Below, one piece after another: positions 1 through 11,480 of a stretch of 64,000 nucleotides of DNA. The position numbers and the translations under genes are program-made. The stretch covers positions 25,624,272 through 25,688,271 of the forward strand of contig NC_026659.2 of assembly GCF_000004075.3 (NCBI RefSeq), read 5' to 3'. The DNA comes from Cucumis sativus (Eukaryota; Streptophyta; Magnoliopsida; Cucurbitales; Cucurbitaceae). Each line of letters starts with the position of its first letter. Position 1 is the first letter of the stretch. Below the pieces are notes generated by a model that did no database searches, had not been told where the DNA came from, and was given only the letters and a program-made list of their open reading frames with translations.

Positions 1-2084
1 TTTGATCTGTCACATCACAATATTACAAGGATATATCAGTCTTTTCATGAAATAAGGGTTAGAATCCCCTTTGTCTCTTTAGTTGACTCGGTGTTTGTTG
101 ACTCCGTTACTCACTTTTTTCTTTATTTATTTGCCACAAATGTAGCCAAAACTCGAAATATTTATAATAAATTTATGACGGATAGTCATTTTTTTTTATA
201 TAAATTATATATATTATTGTGATTTATATCTTATTTGCGATTTATTTATTTTAGATCATTTCGTACAATTAAGGTCTGAGATCAAATAAAATAAATGTAT
301 AATTTTTTTATCTCAAGCCACTTCGATGTCACTAAGGCCCGAGATACAATAAATAAATGAAGAATTCTCCCATCATGGAGTATCTCGAAACATGGTATAT
401 TCAAGATTGTGTATCGCGAGCATGTGATTGAAGTAGTTTTGGTATTTTATATTTTGAATGTGTGATATATTTTTTTTACTGTTTTTAAAATTGTTCTAAA
501 TATTTTATCGATTTATTATACTTTTTAAAAAACCACATTAAATTAGGAGATTTATTTGGTGTCTAATACATTTTTTTATTCATTTAATTTCTTTTAAAAA
601 AATATTTGATCATTGGGATAAATTTTAGTTTAAAACATGGTTTATAGTATTTTGATTAACCAAAATAAAACAAAATATCATAGAGTTTGAATTCGAATTC
701 AAGAGTTTAAAACTCGTAAAGTCTAACCTAATTTTGCCTAGATTTTTTTTTTTAATTTTAAATGTTTTTGAAACTAGATAGTGATTCTCCACCAAATTTT
801 AACACCAAATTTGTAATTTTAAGTATAAGTGTATAGTTTGCAATAACTAACATTTAATTGGTGAGGAAATAAAAAGAAGATATTAACGCTCTTCCTTGTA
901 CATTTTATGTCAAATTTGAGAGGTTGTCTCAAATTTACACTACACTTTTTAAGTAGTATTTTAATTTAAAAACAATATCATAATTATGTAACTTTAGAAA
1001 TATATAGACCATGATCTTTTGTAGTTGTGTTTAACTAATCCCATAAATTTAATGAAGTCTATAAATTGACAAAAAAAAGAAGAAGAATAGAGTTTATAAT
1101 TTTCCTTGGACAAAAATAATGTACATTGCATATAATTAGTATAATCTAAGTTTTGTAGGCTCAATTTTATATTTTGTAAAATGACACACTCGTTTTCATG
1201 CCAACTCTTAAATCTCAAAGAGAAAAGGACATAAAAGAAATTAAAAGATGAAAATCTTGATATGTAAAAATATGGTACTTGTATAATTTTCACTCTACCT
1301 ATTTTTTTGACACATTTAATTCGTGTTTGGTCAACACGTTTTAAAAATAGTACTATTGACATTGATGTAAAATCCACTAATACTTATTGTATACTTATTG
1401 TGAAAGTAAATTATAGTTTTTTTTTTAAAGAATTACATGGGAAGAAATTAAAAATTGGAACCATAAAAGGTAAAGATAAAATTGAAAGAATGGGTAGAAG
1501 TCGTTTGGTCCTCCGTAACCTTTGAAGCTAAAAAAATGAGCCTTCACATTATTCCATCTTTGAACATGTTGAAGAAAAGAGATCACTCCAAGATTAACGC
1601 ACGGTCCTTTGCTCGAAAAAGAATACTTTATTAAAATATCAAAAGATATCGAACGATTGACAACCTCCGAGTAGTTAGCTTCGACAACCATTGGGTGAAG
1701 ATTAAAGGAATTCGTGCATGAGAGTGCTTCACAAGTTCAAAAATCTTGATCTTCTTACAGTTTTTAAAGAAAACAAATTGTAGTTATTGTCGTCCGAGAT
1801 GCATCTAATTATTTTTTATAACTTATTTATTTTAAAAAGTAGTGTGTTAGAGTGGTCAAGAATGGATGACCTCATTGACAATCATATGCATGTATTCATC
1901 CATTTGTACACAATCGTCTTCTTCATGTCTCCAAGTTGTTGTTTGTTTTCGTTAAGAAACTAAAACCATTTTTTGTGAGTGAAACTCCGCGGATTTCATC
2001 ATTGTTTTCATCTCCCAAAGTCCCCATTTTCAATCCCACAAAAAGCAATCCTTATTCCAAATTCAGAACACCTCCTCTGAAACC
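1..2084. other. AT-rich intergenic DNA upstream of the nitrate transporter
   Basis: No gene is supported here. Open frames between about 990 and 1690 are low-complexity and lack any recognisable domain. Two small structures are visible. An imperfect direct repeat begins at 271 and again at 334 (AAGGTCTGAGAT against AAGGCCCGAGAT, followed by similar AT-rich sequence). A 16-base palindrome, TTGAATTCGAATTCAA, lies near 687-702. The last 150 bases before 2085 are richer in C and look like a 5' untranslated leader, but I could not place a TATA box with confidence. Confidence 0.6.
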
Positions 2085-4061
2085 ATGGAGGTCGACGGCG
2101 GAGCCATGGGGGGGGCACCTCACCAGAGGAAATTCTCTCTTCCGGTTGACTCCGAACACAAATCCACCAAATTCAACATATTCTCCGTCGCAGCTCCCCA
2201 CATGCGAACATTTCATCTCTCTTGGATTTCATTCTGCGCTTGTTTCATTTCCAGTTTCGCCGCCGCTCCTCTGCTCCCGGTGATTCGTGACAACCTGAAT
2301 TTAACCGATACCGACATTGGAAACGCCGGAATCGCCTCCGTCTCCGGCGCCGTATTCGCACGTATCATGATGGGCTCGGCTTGCGATTTAGTCGGACCAC
2401 GTATCGCCTCTGCTTCACTCATCCTCATAACTTCACCGGCGGTTTATTTAACCTCTATAGTCTCATCTCCTGTCACGTTTTTCCTCGCCCGATTCTTCAC
2501 CGGATTCTCCCTCGCTACATTCGTCTCAACCCAATTCTGGATGAGCTCCATGTTCTCCTCCAACGTCGTCGGCACCGCCAATGGCGTCGCCGGCGGCTGG
2601 GGGAACTTAGGCGGTGGCGCAACACAGTTAATCATGCCGTATGTTTTCGCCATAATCGAACACATTGGCGCAACGAAATTCACTGCGTGGAGAATCGCTT
2701 TCTTCATCCCAGCTTTATTCCAAACGCTTTCCGCCTTCGCGGTTCTCCTCCTGGGAGAGGACACGCCGGACGGGAACTTCGGGCGACTAAAGAAAACAGG
2801 GGAAAAGGCAAAAGACAAATTCTCAAAAGTCGTGTACAACGGGGTAACAAATTACAGAGGATGGATTCTGGCATTGACTTATGGGTATTGTTTTGGAGTG
2901 GAACTGACGATTGATAATGTAATAGCGAATTACTTTTACGATCGGTTTAATTTGAATCTGCATACGGCGGGAATAGTGGCGGCGAGTTTTGGTCTAGCGA
3001 ATCTGTTTTCGAGGCCGTACGGTGGAGTGTTGTCTGATGTGGTGGCGAAGAGATTTGGGATGAGAGGGAGACTATGGGCTTTGTGGTTGGTTCAAACAAT
3101 TGGCGGAATTTTGTGTGTTGTTCTTGGATTGGTTGATTCTTTGAGTTCTTCTATTGCTGTTATGCTTATCTTTTCTGTGTTTGTTCAAGCTGCTTGTGGA
3201 CTTACTTTTGGTGTCGTTCCTTTCGTCTCCCGAAGGTACACTTTTTTCACTAACCCTTTCTTACTTATCGTTCCTTTGGTCTCTAACAAATACTATACAT
3301 TAGTAGTGCACGTTTAGATTGTATTGAGCAAGAACGAATTCTATATTTGCAACCCACCCACTGATTTTCATATTAAACGATAGGTTGTTATTATTATTAG
3401 GAAATTTATTATCTTTATAAAAGGGAAAAAAAAAAAAAAAAAAAAAGAACCTTGTTATTCAACCAGATCTAAAAAGCCAAGAATAAAACAAAATTGGAAA
3501 AAGAAAAAACACACTCTATTTCAAAATTTCAAACCAATCTTAGTATTCACACATCCTAACTTTGTTGACTTAAGACATTGCTTCTATTAATATATACACT
3601 TTTTTTTCAAATTTAAGAAAGATACATGAGATTTCTTTAGAGGCAACAAATATATCAATGTACTGACGAATATTTCAACGTTTGGTGATAGGTCACTAGG
3701 AGTAATATCGGGGATGACAGGCGGGGGCGGGAACGTCGGGTCAGTGCTAACACAGCTAATATTCTTTAGAGGCAACAGATACACAAAAGAAAGAGGAATA
3801 ACTCTAATGGGAGTGATGATAATAGCTTGCACTCTACCAATTGTATTGATTTATTTTCCTCAATGGGGAAGTATGCTTTTGGGGCCATCTTCCAAAATTG
3901 CTTCTGAGGAAGATTATTACTTATCTGAATGGAGCGATGAGGAGAAGAACAAAGGCTATCATATGGGAAGCCTTAAGTTTGCTGAGAATAGTAGAAATGA
4001 AAGAGGCAAAACCCTCAAAGGAACTGCTGATGCTGACGATGATTCCCCACCTCATGTTTAA
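2085..4061 (+). CDS. NRT2.5: High-affinity nitrate transporter, NRT2.5-like
   Basis: Two coding exons, 2085-3235 and 3692-4061, join in phase (codon AG+G) to give 506 residues. That is the usual NRT2 length. The protein is a major facilitator of the nitrate/nitrite porter family, importing nitrate with protons across the plasma membrane, usually with an NAR2/NRT3 partner. Visible motifs are the MFS signature [10 protein letters not shown] between early membrane segments, the glycine-rich [15 protein letters not shown], and a second one, [15 protein letters not shown], just after the splice junction. The N-terminal MEV followed by a glycine-rich stretch and LPVD, the [10 protein letters not shown] segment, and the EEDYYLSEW tail match my memory of Arabidopsis NRT2.5 better than NRT2.1. 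The start is the first ATG of the frame with context AACCATGG. The 456-base intron has a poly-A run and a small copy of downstream exon sequence. Subclass is inferred from recalled sequence, not alignment. Confidence 0.95.
3236..3691 (+). other. Intron of the NRT2.5-like gene with poly-A tract and exon-like fragment
   Basis: The donor follows CGAAG at 3235 and the acceptor AG is 3690-3691. The interior has a run of more than 20 A near 3427-3447 and AT-rich filler. At 3633-3648 the intron repeats exactly 16 bases (TTCTTTAGAGGCAACA) found in exon 2 at 3762-3777, which looks like a small local duplication. Confidence 0.85.
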
Positions 4062-5535
4062 CTAACAAAACGAATTTCCTTTTCGGCCCTAAATCTATTG
4101 GGCTTAAGGCCCATCCCATTTGTAGTGTGTTTCTTTTGTTTCAGGTAAAGAGCGTGGAGGTGAAAATTTAGAAAGAAAAAAAAAAAAAAAAGACTTGCAT
4201 ACCTTTGTTTAGGGTAGATTTGAAACGTCTTATATTTTCTTGTTTATAAATTTGATGTAAGTTTTAGTTTGACGTATGGTAATGTACACGTTCTTGTTAT
4301 CTTATTATGAGAAATGAAGTTTTAGAATGGGATTTGGAATGATTATAAGAAAAGGAAAAGAAGGTAAAAGAAAACACTAACTTTTTACTCTTCCAAAAGC
4401 CATCTTAATGTGTAAGTCCACTATTAGTGTAGAAGCAAGAACTATAAGACTATTGGTATTGATACATAACCAAGAAAGCTATGCACATAACCATGTGAAT
4501 TTAGATCTAAAATTGGACGTTAATAATGTTATTTTCAAATTTTGAATAAGTCAACCATTCTAAGAAAAAGTCCAAAAAGACATTTTCAATAAGTGGACAA
4601 ATGGATTACTATATTTGTTTAGAGTAATGAAAGGATTTATCAACCATGTATATCATCACTCTTTTTTGTTATATCTTAGTGGTATGTATTCTTTCAAAAA
4701 ACTATATTCAAATTTAAACTAAAATTAACATATAAGTTTTTTCAAAAGAGAAATTGTAAAAAAAAAAAAAGTTTTTGTCCAATTTAAATCATATAAGAGT
4801 AATTATATACCACAGTTGTCCAAATAACAACCATCCTTAAAAATATTAAACCCTAATAGAAAGTCAAACAGGTGAATAGGGTATGGAAAAAAGTGGAACT
4901 CTAAATTGTAATATAGTAAAAGGGAAATTATTTTGGTTTCTTTCCCATGCTCTTCTACCCACAAGTAGAAGGAACTAGAACGTCTGGGTTAGATACATAC
5001 AGTACAAGAGAGGAAGAGCACTAAGCCACTAAACAGAGTGCGTGTAAAGTACAAGAAACAGATCTCAGGAGCCATAAAAGGCCTATAAATTATGATATTA
5101 ATTACAAAGGTAAAACAAAAAAGCAATGCTTCGCGTGCAATTGATTCCGCACACAGACACAAGCCTTCCTCCACTATCACCGCCATTAAACTCTCTCTTT
5201 TAACTTACCACCAATCAATTTACCAAAGAAAAAGTAGATGGAATAGAATAGAGTAGGACACCACTTCAACTCATTACAACTTCAAAAACCCTTCTCAATA
5301 AAGTAAAAAAGAATCAATTTTGAGAGATGGGGTTGGAGATATTTTGGGTCACTATGTTTGTACTAATTAGGAAATCAATTACTGATGGATTCAGAAAAAG
5401 CCAACAGCAACAACCCATAAATGCTTTTATAATCATCACCTTCCTACATTTTCCAAAAAAAATAAAGAAAAAACTGCAGAAGGGAAGCTAGAGAAAGGAA
5501 AAAAACAGAAACAGAAGAGAGAAAAACATAGAGAA
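4062..5535. other. Intergenic DNA between the nitrate transporter and polygalacturonase 3' ends
   Basis: The two flanking genes converge here. The first 200 bases after the transporter stop are its probable 3' untranslated region. The last 200 bases before 5536 are A/G-rich on the plus strand and likely include the polygalacturonase 3' untranslated region. No other coding signal is seen. Confidence 0.6.
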
Positions 5536-8500
5536 TCAGTAGCAGACATAATCATGGGATCTAGCAATTCTCCTTACAGCACCACCACCCCTTCTAAGGC
5601 AAGAGTCTATGCTAGTAGGAAGAAGAGGGGCTTGAGATTTACCATAAGAATTCCAACATATGGAGTTTTGAAAGCCTCTGGATTCTGAAGATGGCTTGAG
5701 CTGGATGTCAATGAGATCAACGTCTACGCATGGAATTTGGCTGCTGCAGGCTAAATGAATAGGCTGTACTGAGTAACTTCCTATGATTTGATCGTATGTT
5801 ATGCCTGAAATTGCAACTGCTCCTGTTTGGTTCTTGCATTTGGACTTGTCGCAGTAGTATTGGTCTATCATAATAGGCACCTTTACATCAGAAACTTGGA
5901 TGTTTGAGAATGATACATTCTTCACTGACCCAATTCCTCCCTGTTCATATTCGACCAAATCCAATCAGAACGGTCCGATTCTATCCATCCCAGGATTTTT
6001 ATTGGCTAAATGGGATAAGAGTGTTTGAATTACATTTGTGATTCTATGTAATTTCTATCATTGATGCAAGAAATAAATTACTAGTGAAGGTTATGGTTGG
6101 ATATATCATATTAAAAAAAAAAACTGCTTTTATTGAGAAAAAAAGGGCTTCCGTATGCATTGTATTATACTCCCGTTTTACAAAGCGAACATATGAAATC
6201 TTTCTTATAAACCGTGTCACTATATACTATATTCTACTTATGTACTTACTTTGTGCATCGTGTCAAATCAATCCATAATTTTCTTTTTGAATGATGAAAT
6301 TAAACGAATCCATAATTATTCATCATAGGTACGTACGTTATAATCATCCTTTTCCTAATGGTGTTAGCAGAAAAGACAACATAAAATAATAATCCAGAGT
6401 TAATTTTAGGAAATAAATAGAACAGTGACCATAATTAAAGGAGACAGATTTGTAGTTTAACTTTAAACATATTTTTTACCTGCCAGGTCTTGATTCTCAC
6501 TCCTGAAAGAGTGTTTTGAATTGAGATGTTTTCGACAACAATATTGGAGACACATGCAGCACTTTTATCTTTCCCAAGTCCCCCCAAGCTGTAATTATAA
6601 TTATAGGCAAGAAAATAATCTTTAGTGCTGAATATAATAATGTTTAAGAAAAGTTGAGCGAAATCAAGCCCATAAATAATATTCTCTACAGGAATTAGCT
6701 TTATGAAAAAGTAAAATTAAAATTTTACCTTATGCCATGTCCAGGGCCACAATTGATATGATGAATGTGGATGTTGGAGCAGCCAGTCTGAATGGAAACA
6801 CAGTCATCTCCTGTTAAAATAACAAATCTTAAAATAAGTTGGTTCAATTGTGTAGCCCAGTATCTTTGTTGTGTAGCTTTATGTGCTATTGCAATCAAAA
6901 TATTGTTAAATGGAGGTATACTTTTTTAACCTCTATGGAGTTATTTTTACCTCATAATTTTCCATCATTAAACATACAAGACAGAAGATATGTGAAATTG
7001 AGTAAAACATTTGTTTTCCTAGAAAACTATATGATCATTTTCCTTAGAACTGAGACTTTCATTAATCTAGACAGACATGTGACAATCTGAATTAATAGTG
7101 TGTTTGGAAAACAAAAGAAAAATTAAATACTTTTTAAATAAAATTGGCTTTTTCTGCAAGCACCTCTGAACAAATTAATAATTTAAAAGTGTGTTTACTA
7201 AAGCTTATTCAGTGATTTTAGAATACCAAAAGTAGTTTTTTTTTTTTTTATTTAAGAAAAAAACTTAACAAATAAGAAATAGTTCAAAAAATTGAATCAA
7301 TAAAAAAACTTCTTTGAAGAAACACTTGAGAGATGATTACTCACAAATGGCGTTAAAATGTTAACCAAGAATTCTCGAAATATAGTAATAATTGATAGAA
7401 TCACTTTCGAATATAGTGCAATCAAACAAATCTGTTAACTAAAGTAAATTTTTTAGTAAGATATAATAAAAATTTTATTGATAATATTTTTCCAACGATT
7501 GTTTATATTATTAGAAGGTATTTAAACGGACAAAACTTTAGTTTTCTACTTATTATTTTAATCAATCATATTGTTTTTACATCTTAAAAAGTATTTTTGA
7601 AATTTGAGTCAAGATTTTCTTTTTCAAAGCACCACTTTCTTGTGTCTTCAAAATTATAAAACAAGTATAAAAAAGATCGAGAGTAAAAGTTAACTCTTGA
7701 AAGGACAATAAAATAATATTAAAGAAAGGCTGCGAATTGGGTCGGTTCATACCACAGCCAATGTTGGAGTGTTGAATCTCGACATCTCGTGTGTTCTGCA
7801 GGTGAATGCCGTCGGTGTTGGGGCTGTTCTCCGGCGAAGAAATGGTGATATTGTCAATTTTGACGGTGCCGGAATTGTCAAATTTCAGATGGCATTGTGG
7901 ACTGTTTATTATGGTGATGTCACGAACTGTCACATTATAACTGGAATAAAATCTCAAAGCCTGTCATTCATAAGCAAAGTATTAAAAAAAATCCCAATTG
8001 AGTTAAAAAAAGAAAATTGTAATCACAAGCAAATGAGAGAGGGAGTTAGAAAAGTTTACAGTAGGCTTCATATCTGAAATGTGCTTCAATTTCTTCTGCA
8101 GAAACAAAAACAACAAGAAATTATTTATCTATAACCATGACCTCTCAATGTAATTAGCCTAATTTAACGAAGAGGGAAAAAAAGAACTAACTTTGTTATT
8201 GAGAGTCCACCAATTAAAGCCCTGGCCATTGACAGTACCAGAGCCTTGAATGGTGAAGTTATGTAGCCATTTAAAATTAAGCCATTGAAACAAGCTGGAT
8301 TTGGGCCACGAACTTACTTTTGGAGGTGCCAATACAGCTCCATCAATCTGTTTTGGAATTGCACTTCCCATTAATTATCTTATCCTTAAAACTCTAAGCA
8401 GAGCACTGATTTTTTTTTTTTTTAAAAAAAAACAATCTGTTGCATGACAAGACAAAGAATATACTTTTGTCTTTTTGTTGCATTCTCAAATATACAAAAA

Positions 8501-9019
8501 TCCGGAAAGAGAAGAAAATTGTACAGACCTGAAGAACAAACTGAGCCATACAAGGGCCATTTAGAGTGATGGGTTTGATGAGAAACTTGTACTGTGATGG
8601 TATTTCCAACGTAGCTCCTGGAATCTCACATGCAGCTTTCCATGCTGCTAGAAGTGCCTGCATAGAATGGTTATCACAAGTTCAACAAAGTATATCAGTC
8701 ACAACTTTTAGCTCTGTATCTGTTATTTGAGGTTATTTTGTATAATTTTTACCTTGGAATCATCAGAAACTCCATTGCCCTTTGCTCCAAAAGACAAGAT
8801 ATTAAAAATGGTGGACTGAGATTGATTATAATAAGGAAGTGGAGTTGGTGCAGGGCCTGAACCATGGCCATTGCCAGCACCCTTTTGCTTCTGATGCTTG
8901 CTCTTCTTGTTGTGATATTGCTTTCTAGCTTCCACTCTAACTACAGATGAAGACACCAGCAAAGAGACCACCAAAAACAGAAACAGTGAAAGAGTTAACT
9001 TCTTCCTTCTTTGTTTCAT
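5536..9019 (-). CDS. Polygalacturonase (glycoside hydrolase family 28)
   Basis: Eight coding exons on the minus strand: 9019-8753, 8657-8529, 8347-8192, 8095-8060, 7960-7753, 6810-6729, 6588-6480 and 5940-5536. All phases close and give 463 residues. GH28 enzymes hydrolyse alpha-1,4-galacturonan in pectin of the cell wall. All four family motifs are present: NTD (244-246), DD within GDDCVS (267-268), GHG within CGPGHGIS (289-291) and RIK (324-326). The first 32 or so residues form a signal peptide (basic start, leucine-rich core, VEA), followed by a basic Lys/His/Gln linker before the beta-helix domain. The C-terminal tail ends RSHDYVCY. Exon 4 is only 36 bases. The overall type resembles the Arabidopsis At1g48100 group by recall. 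An active enzyme is expected; I cannot tell endo from exo action. Confidence 0.95.
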
Positions 9020-9100
9020 CTTCTAAAGCACTATTACTTCAATTTAACACTAGAGAGTTTAAGCTAAGTTTCTATTGGAAGCAGGGTAGTGAAGCCTTTA

Positions 9101-9110
9101 AAATATATAG
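9101..9110 (-). promoter_or_regulatory. Probable TATA box of the polygalacturonase gene
   Basis: Read on the minus strand, CTATATATTT lies about 82-91 bases upstream of the start codon at 9019. This is a suitable position for a TATA box with transcription starting near 9075. Confidence 0.5.
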
Positions 9111-10300
9111 AGAATTCAAAGGCCTGTCACATTTTTTAAAAAGCAACCCATTGTCCAAAAATAAATTACCTAATGGCATTCAACCCAGTAGCCAGCTCAA
9201 AAAGAATAAACATAAAGTAAACTCCATCTTAAGCAAGTAATCGTATTATAGTTAGTGAAAGTTGTAATTATTCATTGCATGTCGGTTTGTACTTTGTGTA
9301 TAAAATTAGGTATCAGCCAAATTATGAAAGCTTCCTACGGAACAGAAAATGGATAATGCTTTCAAGAGTGAATCTTCTGAAATACAAATAAATTAATCTT
9401 ACAAAATTATAATAACAATTATGCATTTGTTGGCTTAAAAATTAAAATTGCAAATGATGCTGTTTTGTTGACATGGCATCTTTTGAATACAAATTTTGGA
9501 CATATACTTACATATATATACATAAATTATATTACTTCACTTTTTGAAAAAGATACCAAGTATTTAATGTAGTTTTAGCTTTTAGGTTCCTAAAAATTTT
9601 AGAATGCTTTCTAACATAGAGCTAAAACTGATGACCGAAGTATTCTGATTCAATTAAAGACGTGGTAAAACAAACCAATTACTTGAATAGACTTACCCCT
9701 TACTTTCTTAAGAGTCCAAAACTGTTATAGTTAATTAAATATATTGTTTATATTCTTTTGTTTGTTTGAAATATGCTTTAAAAAATTCTAAAGATGGGTA
9801 GGTGAGTTTTGGTATGGTTTTTTTTAAGGACACAATGTATTTTTAACTCCTAAAGTTTCAATAGTTTTTGGTTAAATGATAAAGACTACATGAATTCTAA
9901 AACTACTAAAAAAACCCCTCAAATACTATTAAGAGAGCTACTAAATTAGTGATGTTTGTTCATGGGTTTTCATATAAAGAACCTTTCATTCAAAACATCC
10001 CAAACTCATCTTTAAAATACTTTAAAGTCTGTTTAAAGCAGTTAATTGATATCTTTCCCAAAAAAAAAATAAAAAATTCAGAATTAGTATTACTTTCAAA
10101 TTCATTCAAAGTTAAAAATAAAAAACTCAACTCCATCTTTAAGAACATTTTCTCACAGTATAGGCCTTACCATTTTTACCCTTAAACTGAAGTATAATTT
10201 CTTCCCAAAGCGAAATCACAATATTTGTCTAAATTTAAGATTCAATAGGATGAAATTTTAAGTTTAGAGAATCCCATTTTGATTTTCTCCCATATTTTCC
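9111..10300. other. AT-rich intergenic DNA upstream of polygalacturonase
   Basis: This is the 5' flank of the minus-strand polygalacturonase gene. It is AT-rich with short open frames only, none with a domain or start context that I would defend. Confidence 0.5.
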
Positions 10301-10968
10301 AGTCCTTGGGGTAAATGTAAATGCCAAAGTAGTTGCAGTCCATAGACAATTAAACACAATAACAGAACAGATTAAAGATGGACAACTAACATCCTGCCTA
10401 ACAAGAACCAAAATACAGAATCATCAAAATCATAAAATATAAAAAAGAGTATAAAACTGGCACCCCAAAATGACAAGTAACATAATCAAAAGCACCAAGC
10501 GGAAGGGGTAACTGGGTTAGTGGCCCCATTACACAGATAAAGAACAAAGTCTACCTAGCTAAATGGAACATAAATAAACAAAATCCACTTGGTATGTTAG
10601 AAAAAGGGAAAAAGGAGGTGGGTGTTGTGGTATCTTTGTTGTTTAGTGAGTAAATTTAATTAAGCTCGAAATCATGGGAACAGTTTATATAGTTGAATAC
10701 CTGGAAAGTTCTATAAAGAGAGGTTTGAAAGAGGAAGTGGCTAGCACGTTGATATAACTAGAAATTCAACCAAGATGCGGCTCCATCGCCATTTTATAAT
10801 GTGACCTCCATTTGGCTCCATTCGAATCTACCCACCTGGTTAGCCGTCGCACGCGGTGGGCCACGGTCGGTGCCCACTACGGCGATCTTCTTCTTTCTTT
10901 CTTTCTTCTCTATGCTGTACCAGTTTGTGGTCGGAGTTGAAATGGAATTTGGAGATTACTTTTTGTTA

Positions 10969-10978
10969 TATATAAAAT
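10969..10978 (+). promoter_or_regulatory. TATA-like motif before the 11.07 kb micro-ORF
   Basis: TATATAAAAT sits about 92-101 bases before the ATG at 11070, leaving room for a short leader. In AT-rich DNA such a motif can arise by chance, so the support is weak. Confidence 0.25.
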
Positions 10979-11069
10979 ATAATGGTAGGTCAGCTACACT
11001 AAACTACAGAACTCCTTTTCCACAGTCGGAAAAGTGAAAGCCTGCTGCTAGTTGCAGAATCGCATCACC

Positions 11070-11210
11070 ATGGCCGAGGTTGAAGAAAGAGGAAAATGGA
11101 TTATACTTTTGGGCTTGAGCCTTGTGATTAGCCTGTCACCCAATTTGTCTGTTGGGCCTATTTTGGGGCTCTTGTGGTTTCTTGACGTACGGCCTAAAAG
11201 GCTGTTTTAA
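11070..11210 (+). CDS. Possible 46-residue membrane microprotein, unrecognised
   Basis: An ATG in excellent plant initiation context (ATCACCATGGCC) opens a 46-codon frame ending at TAA 11208-11210. The product starts MAEVEERGKW, then has a hydrophobic stretch from about residue 11 to 37, interrupted by a polar SPN, and ends basic with DVRPKRLF. This is the layout of a small single-span or hairpin membrane protein. I do not recognise a family. Site II-type motifs lie within and just after the frame, which fits poorly with plus-strand coding. It could be chance, or part of a noncoding transcript. Confidence 0.2.
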   Translation: MAEVEERGKWIILLGLSLVISLSPNLSVGPILGLLWFLDVRPKRLF

Positions 11211-11322
11211 CCATTTATTATATGTTGGGCCTCGACAATCCCAACAGCTTCCGGCCCAATTTGATCACCACGGAAGATTTAGCTCAAAAAAACTAATTTA
11301 TTAATAATTAAATATATAACAC

Positions 11323-11480
11323 CATTTTTTAAAATTACAAATATAACAAAGTCGATCGCTCTATCACTAATATACTCTCATGGTTTATCAGTAATATAGA
11401 CTTCACAGCTTTTATTATATTTACAATATTTAAAAGTATTGTTATATACTTAATTATATTAAATCTAATTCTTATATTTG
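11323..11480. repeat. Degenerate foldback-type repeat (MITE-like)
   Basis: The segment has the layout of other copies in the window: an outer run TTTTTTAAAATTACAAATATAACAAA, a core with ATCACTAATA and ATCAGTAATATAGAC style motifs, and ATTTACAATATTTAAAA on the far side. The terminal inverted repeats are degenerate and the ends are approximate. No coding capacity is present, so it would be a nonautonomous element if the assignment is right. Confidence 0.35.

Larger units (their letters stand above)
10301..11290. other. Higher-complexity island, possible noncoding transcript or promoter
   Basis: Base composition is clearly less AT-rich than the surrounding DNA, especially 10780-10900 and 11040-11280. 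Three copies of the plant site II-type motif occur: TTGGGCCT at 11152-11159 and 11225-11232, and GGCCCAAT near 11253-11260. A TATA-like TATATAAAAT is at 10969-10978. No long reading frame exists on either strand. Read on the minus strand, the segment below about 11070 would lie downstream of the site II cluster, as expected for a noncoding transcript. Read on the plus strand, the TATA motif would serve the micro-ORF at 11070. The two readings compete. Confidence 0.3.

Noticed and set aside
1936-2283. 115-codon frame overlapping the nitrate transporter start
   Set aside because: It is an alternative-frame shadow of the transporter exon and its leader.
10741-10821. 26-codon minus-strand ORF beginning MEPNGGH
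   Set aside because: Short, poor context, ends in an AT-rich hydrophobic run; nothing distinguishes it from chance.
10815-10860. tRNA-like T-loop (ATTCGAAT) on the minus strand
   Set aside because: Flanking bases do not form the five-pair T stem, and no acceptor or anticodon stem could be found.
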